Virus record (IMG/VR): IMGVR_UViG_3300032213_000993
Location: 1-34,164 of that record
Length of the DNA stretch: 34,164 bases
Origin: a virus
Strand: one strand, 5' to 3'
Below the pieces are notes generated by a model, which did not search any database, was not told the origin of the DNA, and saw only the letters and a list, made by a program, of their open reading frames with translations. The translations under genes and the position numbers were made by a program. Positions 31,448-34,164 of this stretch are shown piece after piece. Numbering within the stretch: position 1 is the stretch's first letter; each line of letters starts with the position of its first letter.

Positions 31448-31780
31448 AAATGCTATATGTAACAAAACCAATAGAATCATACACAATATAAAAGCAATAA
31501 AACCAACATTCATAAAAAATAAAGTAGCAAATATACAACCTATAAGTAGTGGAATACCAGCTATTACTTCTTTAGTGAATATAGCTTTAATAATTGAATT
31601 TAATATACTACCTAAGTCACAAAAGAATTCATATACCAATCTACATGCTGCTGGTCCCTTAGTAACTATAAGATAAGGATAAAGTATAGGTAAACAAATT
31701 ACACTAATAAATGTTTTGTAAAGATCTAATAAAACTGAATTATTTTCACGGTTATGTAACCAATACACCAACTTCTTCAT
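31442..31780 (-). CDS. Small membrane protein on the minus strand
   Basis: A 112-aa protein with about three hydrophobic segments (around 22-40, TFISVICLPILYPYLIV, then 74-91 and 92-111 ending LCMILLVLLHIAF). The Shine-Dalgarno AAGGAG lies 6 bases before its ATG on the minus strand. It is one of only two minus-strand genes, downstream of its own divergent promoter, so it is likely expressed early. A superinfection-exclusion or host-takeover membrane protein is a guess from topology and timing. No family is recognised. Confidence 0.72.
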   Translation of the reverse strand: MKKLVYWLHNRENNSVLLDLYKTFISVICLPILYPYLIVTKGPAACRLVYEFFCDLGSILNSIIKAIFTKEVIAGIPLLIGCIFATLFFMNVGFIAFILCMILLVLLHIAFK

Positions 31781-31792
31781 AAATACTCCTTG

Positions 31793-32014
31793 TTATATTT
31801 TAAAAACCTTAGATCTTAATGCTCTTAATACTTGATTAAGTATTATCCTACCATTCTTATCGTTAGAATACTGAGGAACTAGTATTGACAATGTATTTAA
31901 TTCATTTAGTGTAGAGGTTGTTTCTACAGTGGCATCACACTTAAAAGCTACTCTATTATTAACGTGATTAGTTAACTTCTTAATTTGACGAGTATAGTCT
32001 TGTTCGTATGTCAT
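31793..32014 (-). CDS. Small minus-strand protein, 73 aa
   Basis: The start is placed at ATG 32014 (MTYEQDYTRQ) because AGGAGG lies 7 bases upstream. An in-frame ATG at 32047 has no Shine-Dalgarno and would lie at the promoter -10. The product is charged and mainly helical, with TTSTLNELNTLSILVPQYS and a basic end (RALRSKVFKI). No family is recognised. It is the first gene from the minus-strand promoter, 12 bases before the membrane-protein gene, so it may be a small early regulator. Confidence 0.72.
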   Translation of the reverse strand: MTYEQDYTRQIKKLTNHVNNRVAFKCDATVETTSTLNELNTLSILVPQYSNDKNGRIILNQVLRALRSKVFKI

Positions 32015-32035
32015 ATCATTGCCTCCTATATGTAT

Positions 32036-32046
32036 ATTATACCACA
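32036..32046 (-). promoter_or_regulatory. Extended -10 promoter, minus strand
   Basis: On the minus strand TGTGG (32042-32046) leads into a perfect TATAAT (32036-32041), an extended -10. No good -35 is seen in the A/T-rich upstream. It would drive the two minus-strand genes, starting about 15 bases before the AGGAGG. Confidence 0.65.
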
Positions 32047-32115
32047 CAATATAAAAACTATAAATAAATTATTTTAATTATTTTTACAAAAAACATGCTT
32101 TTTAACCAGAGTATG

Positions 32116-32124
32116 TGGTATAGT
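32116..32124 (+). promoter_or_regulatory. Extended -10 promoter, + strand early unit
   Basis: TGG followed by TATAGT (32119-32124) forms an extended -10. It lies in TGTGGTATAGT, the mirror of the minus-strand promoter 78 bp away. The upstream A/T tract includes TTATTTTAATTATTTT (32069-32084), identical to bases 115-130 before the 217 promoter. Transcription would start near 32131 and read the replication block. Confidence 0.65.
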
Positions 32125-32131
32125 AGATATA

Positions 32132-32153
32132 TGAGAGGCAATGAAGCATCTCA
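32132..32153 (+). other. 5' leader stem of the early transcript
   Basis: TGAGA (32132-32136) can pair with TCTCA (32149-32153) at the predicted 5' end, comparable in position to the stem at 182-197. The stem is short and the loop long (12 bases), so support is modest. Confidence 0.3.
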
Positions 32154-32167
32154 AACAAGGAGATAAT

Positions 32168-32329
32168 ATGAATAAGCATGACAACAAGGTAAACATCTAC
32201 ATCGACGCAGAAACAAGGGCAGCAATTGACTACTTAAAGAGTCAAGGGTTCACAATTAGTGGGGTAGTTCAACAAATGTTAAAACAAAAGGCTAGTCAGA
32301 TTAAACAATTAGAACAAAATAATGGATAA
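32168..32329 (+). CDS. Ribbon-helix-helix DNA-binding protein
   Basis: The start is placed at ATG 32168 because AAGGAG lies 6 bases upstream; an in-frame ATG at 32141 lies in the leader hairpin. The 53-aa product has the ribbon-helix-helix plan: strand KVNIYIDAETR, helix AAIDYLKSQGF, turn, and helix ISGVVQQMLKQKA. Such proteins dimerise through the strand and bind short operators. As the first gene of the early unit it may regulate the divergent promoters, where TGTGGTATA elements face each other. Confidence 0.75.
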   Translation: MNKHDNKVNIYIDAETRAAIDYLKSQGFTISGVVQQMLKQKASQIKQLEQNNG

Positions 32330-32456
32330 TCCAGCAGAAGAAGCTAAGAAACAGTTGGATGATTTAAGGTGGATGTTAAAGATGTGGTTATTGCTAGGTA
32401 AATTAGGAGCATTCGATGAAAACAATAATATATCCAGACTTAGCAAAGGAAATTGA
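32322..32456 (+). CDS. Micro-protein 1 of a tandem family (44 aa)
   Basis: ATG 32322 overlaps the end of the previous gene, and the frame runs to TGA 32454-32456. The product has an acidic start (MDNPAEEAKKQLDD), then LRWMLKMWLLLGKLGAFDEN. The KLG-hydrophobic-hydrophobic-DE ending is shared with the next two genes. No family is recognised. The overlaps on both sides and the shared motif support that it is real. Confidence 0.6.
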   Translation: MDNPAEEAKKQLDDLRWMLKMWLLLGKLGAFDENNNISRLSKGN

Positions 32457-32532
32457 TAGGATACATTTTGTGTGGCGGTTTAAGTCTGATATGGGACGAT
32501 TATTAACTAAATTAGGGATAATGGATGAATGA
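32416..32532 (+). CDS. Micro-protein 2 of a tandem family (38 aa)
   Basis: ATG 32416 lies inside the previous gene, preceded by TTAGGAGCATTCG with AGGAG 6 bases away; the stop is TGA 32530-32532. The product is MKTIIYPDLAKEIDR, then HFVWRFKSDMGRLLTKLGIM and DE at its very end. The C-terminal KLG-x-x-DE matches its neighbours. The AGGAG that starts this gene is encoded by the KLGA codons of the upstream paralogue. Confidence 0.6.
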   Translation: MKTIIYPDLAKEIDRIHFVWRFKSDMGRLLTKLGIMDE

Positions 32533-32749
32533 TTACACACTTCCTCAAACAATAACGGGATATGAAGATCCATGTAAGATACTAGTTCAGATACGTGAAC
32601 ATTACTGGATATGGCGAAGAAGACAAATGTTATGGATGGATATATTAAATGTTATTGGTAAGTTAGGTGTTTTAGATGAATTAGATAGGGTGCCCTACCC
32701 ACCCACTTTTGACATACTCATGCAAGATACTATAGAGAGAGCAATTTAA
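32525..32749 (+). CDS. Micro-protein 3 of a tandem family (74 aa)
   Basis: A 74-aa product with REHYWIWRRRQMLWMDILNV, then IGKLGVLDELDRVPYPP, carrying the same W-rich basic helix and KLG-x-x-DE motif as the two upstream micro-genes plus an extra C-terminal tail. The start ATG 32525 overlaps the previous stop. It is likely a helical, perhaps membrane-surface or protein-binding, factor. No family is recognised. It is expressed just before the replication initiator. Confidence 0.68.
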   Translation: MNDYTLPQTITGYEDPCKILVQIREHYWIWRRRQMLWMDILNVIGKLGVLDELDRVPYPPTFDILMQDTIERAI

Positions 32750-32765
32750 CAACAAAGGAGATAGT

Positions 32766-33416
32766 ATGAAGACGTTTTGTTTAGACAGTGAAGATGCAGT
32801 AAAGTACGGAGTAGAAGAAGCAATAATCCTTTACCACTTTAGGTATTGGATAAATGTTAATAAAATCAACAACAAGCATAACTATGAAGGAAGACATTGG
32901 TGTTATAACTCATTTAAGAGTTTACTTGAACTATTCCCATTCTTTAAAAATGAGAGTAAGTGTTGCCGACTTATACAGAACCTAATGAAAGATGGTGTAC
33001 TAGTTAAAGGTAACTTTAATAAGAAAGGATATGATAGGACTGTTTGGTATACACTTAATGATGGTACTGCAATAGCTACTAAGCCTTCAGAGGATGAAGA
33101 AGACTCCGTCAAAACTGACGGAACCATCAGTCAAAACCGACAGATCAATCAGTCAAAACTGACAGAACCATCCGTCAAGATCGACGGAACCATCCGTCAA
33201 GATCGACGGAACCATCCGTCAAAACTGACGGAACCATCCGTCAAAACTGACGGACCTATACCTATAACTCTCTATAACAAAACTAAGACTAACTATGCCG
33301 GAGAGGGAAGTAAGGTAAGGGAAGAGATTGTAAATCCTCAGGAAGGTGAAGGATATAACTTCTCCTACTTAGATGATGATCTTCTTCTCTCACTACAACA
33401 ATGCTTTCCTGAATAG
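32766..33416 (+). CDS. Replication initiator with internal origin
   Basis: A 216-aa protein. The N-terminal about 100 residues (VEEAIILYHFRYWINVNKIN, then GRHWCYNSFKSLLELFPFF and NLMKDGVLVKGNFNKKGYDR) match the winged-helix N-terminal domain common to phage replication initiators and replisome organisers. Residues about 113-163 are encoded by seven iterons and are low complexity (SVKTDGTISQNRQ). A short C-terminal segment may contact the host replisome. The layout parallels lambda O, whose gene contains the iterons of the origin. Shine-Dalgarno AAAGGAGA. Confidence 0.82.
   Translation: MKTFCLDSEDAVKYGVEEAIILYHFRYWINVNKINNKHNYEGRHWCYNSFKSLLELFPFFKNESKCCRLIQNLMKDGVLVKGNFNKKGYDRTVWYTLNDGTAIATKPSEDEEDSVKTDGTISQNRQINQSKLTEPSVKIDGTIRQDRRNHPSKLTEPSVKTDGPIPITLYNKTKTNYAGEGSKVREEIVNPQEGEGYNFSYLDDDLLLSLQQCFPE
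33106..33253. repeat. Seven 22-bp iterons, probable replication origin
   Basis: Seven copies of a 16-bp dyad start at 33106, 33128, 33150, 33172, 33194, 33216 and 33238, exactly 22 bp apart. The consensus is CCGTCAAAACTGACGG, with 6-bp arms CCGTCA/TGACGG. Copies 1, 6 and 7 are exact; 4 and 5 have AAGATCG in the centre; 2 and 3 have CAG ends. A 22-bp period is about two helical turns, so bound initiators would line up on one face. 22 is not a multiple of 3, so the coding frame shifts between copies. Confidence 0.88.
33254..33297. other. A/T-rich stretch beside the iterons
   Basis: 44 bases with 13 G/C immediately after the last iteron, including CTATACCTATAACTC. It is the candidate unwinding element, as in lambda, where an A/T-rich block adjoins the iterons. 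The A/T excess is modest. Confidence 0.45.
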
Positions 33417-33434
33417 TTTAGGAATATAGTAGAA

Positions 33435-33797
33435 ATGAACAGAAAGTATGCTAGAATTGATTTAAAACCTTCCTGGATACAAACACTCACACCAAACAAA
33501 GGATTGACTAGAATGAAAGATTTAAAAGATTTAACTGAATTACTAAACCCTGCTGAAATTGACTTTATCACCCGTATGCATGTCCCTATGGACATTGAAA
33601 ATGTGAAAGCAATGTGTATCAATATAACTCACTGTGGCTTTACAGGGAACGAACAAGAGAATTACACTCAGTGGAGTAATGTACAAAGACCCAACTGGTT
33701 CGTTACACGCAAAGCCTTCCTGACTTGCCAGGGTATACTAGAAAAGATTGATGAATACGAATTTGACCTAGCGATAGAAAAGACATTAACTAAGTAG
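33435..33797 (+). CDS. Unknown protein in the helicase-loader position, 120 aa
   Basis: A protein following the initiator by 18 bases. It has no Walker motif and no recognised family. It is mixed charged, with SWIQTLTPNKGLTRMKDLKD, LLNPAEIDFITRMHVP and RPNWFVTRKAFLTCQGILEK. The gene after an O-like initiator often encodes a helicase loader (as lambda P), so this is a candidate by position only. An internal ATG at 33513 is an alternative start. Confidence 0.68.
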   Translation: MNRKYARIDLKPSWIQTLTPNKGLTRMKDLKDLTELLNPAEIDFITRMHVPMDIENVKAMCINITHCGFTGNEQENYTQWSNVQRPNWFVTRKAFLTCQGILEKIDEYEFDLAIEKTLTK

Positions 33798-33818
33798 AAT
33801 AACTAAATAGGAGATAAT

Positions 33819-34097
33819 ATGAACACCCCAAGCCATCTAAACTGTACTAAGTGTCTAGAAATACTACCAATTGAATCCTTTTCTAAATCAACTCAATCAA
33901 GTAAAATGAGGTTCGGTAAACAGTATCAATGTAAAACCTGTACTAACACCTTTAGTAATGCTTACTACAAAGCTAACTATGTGCCCAAAATCAAAGTCAA
34001 AAAAGATGCTACATTAAACATAAGTGAAACTGACTTTAACAACTCTTGGGAATCAGTCTACTTAAGTGAAGTAAGTCGTTACTATAAACCCTTCTAA
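33819..34097 (+). CDS. Zinc-ribbon protein, 92 aa
   Basis: Two Cys-x2-Cys pairs (C9/C12 in NCTKCLEI and C38/C41 in QCKTCTNT) about 25 residues apart make a zinc ribbon of the type seen in phage small proteins and beside HNH nucleases. No HNH catalytic motif is present. The region between reads PIESFSKSTQSSKMRFGKQY, a common pattern in such proteins (phenylalanine, then a basic loop). The Shine-Dalgarno TAGGAGATAAT precedes the ATG. The last 56 bases lie in the terminal repeat, and the unit ends at the terminator that follows. Confidence 0.75.
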   Translation: MNTPSHLNCTKCLEILPIESFSKSTQSSKMRFGKQYQCKTCTNTFSNAYYKANYVPKIKVKKDATLNISETDFNNSWESVYLSEVSRYYKPF

Positions 34098-34164
34098 TCA
34101 CTCCTACATTTCTAAATACCTATCACCTAACTAAAAATTAGGTGATTATTTTAATTTATTTTAA
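34042..34164. repeat. Terminal direct repeat, right copy
   Basis: Exact copy of bases 1-123. Joining the two copies gives a circle of about 34,041 bp in which the gene at 33819-34097 runs intact into its terminator, then into the promoter before 217. Confidence 0.95.
34122..34151 (+). terminator. Rho-independent terminator, right-hand copy
   Basis: Same 9-bp hairpin and T-rich tract as at 81-110, lying within the terminal repeat 24 bases after the stop codon at 34097. In the circular genome there is only one copy. Confidence 0.85.

Noticed and set aside
33106-33253. CRISPR array
   Set aside because: The repeats are 16-bp dyads with only 6-bp gaps and lie inside a coding frame. There are no spacers and no cas genes; iterons explain them.
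1-34164. Temperate phage or prophage
   Set aside because: No integrase, excisionase, CI-like repressor or attachment-site repeat is visible. The small ribbon-helix-helix protein alone is not evidence of lysogeny.
1-34164. tRNA genes
   Set aside because: I saw no cloverleaf with a TTCGA-type T arm and acceptor pairing; the gaps between genes are too short to hold one except 1-217, which is filled by terminator and promoter.

Overview
The window looks like an essentially complete genome of a short-tailed (podovirus-type) bacteriophage, recovered as a circular contig. The first 123 bases recur exactly as the last 123, so the non-redundant circle is about 34,041 bp. The sequence is A/T-rich and almost every gene is on the + strand, tightly packed with Shine-Dalgarno sites and many 1-14 bp overlaps. 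It carries small terminase, large terminase, a podovirus-style portal, scaffold, major capsid protein, a nozzle-like tail protein and three internal-virion-type proteins. I see no tail tube, sheath or tape measure. The host cannot be named from sequence alone; a Gram-negative bacterium is the more likely guess, because the endolysin has a single domain and no wall-binding repeats.

Layout. (1) 1-217: a strong hairpin terminator, then an extended -10 promoter and a 5' stem-loop. (2) 217-2998: a winged-helix protein, a calcineurin-like phosphoesterase, holin with two possible starts, M15 peptidase endolysin and several small unknown genes. (3) 3074-6012: small genes, then terminase. (4) 6047-11171: portal, scaffold, a small frame without a normal start codon, major capsid protein and a putative decoration protein. 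(5) 11256-20606: about 9 kb of host-recognition genes, with two long fibres sharing an N-terminal domain and four glycine-rich adhesin-type proteins. (6) 20639-26034: connector and nozzle genes. (7) 26067-31378: internal virion proteins, one ending in an S74-type chaperone domain, and a coiled-coil membrane protein, closed by a terminator. (8) 31442-32014, the only minus-strand genes: a membrane protein and a small unknown. (9) 32168-34097: the early/replication block, with a ribbon-helix-helix protein, three tiny related genes, an initiator containing seven 22-bp iterons (probable origin), an unknown gene in the usual helicase-loader position and a zinc-ribbon protein.

How it works together. 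No DNA polymerase, primase, helicase, RNA polymerase, sigma factor, integrase or CI-like repressor is recognisable, so the phage probably recruits the host replisome through its iteron-binding initiator and uses host RNA polymerase. Early transcription probably starts at a divergent promoter pair around 32036-32124, and a similar promoter lies at about 167 in front of the lysis block. The packaging and virion genes are instead punctuated by eight exact copies of TAATACTTTA, all on the + strand, between genes and (with one or two exceptions) 18-26 bp before a start codon. This looks like a phage late-promoter element, although the factor that reads it is not obvious. That motif, the iteron origin, the glycine-rich adhesin cassette, the tandem micro-genes and the start-less frame before the capsid gene are the most notable points.
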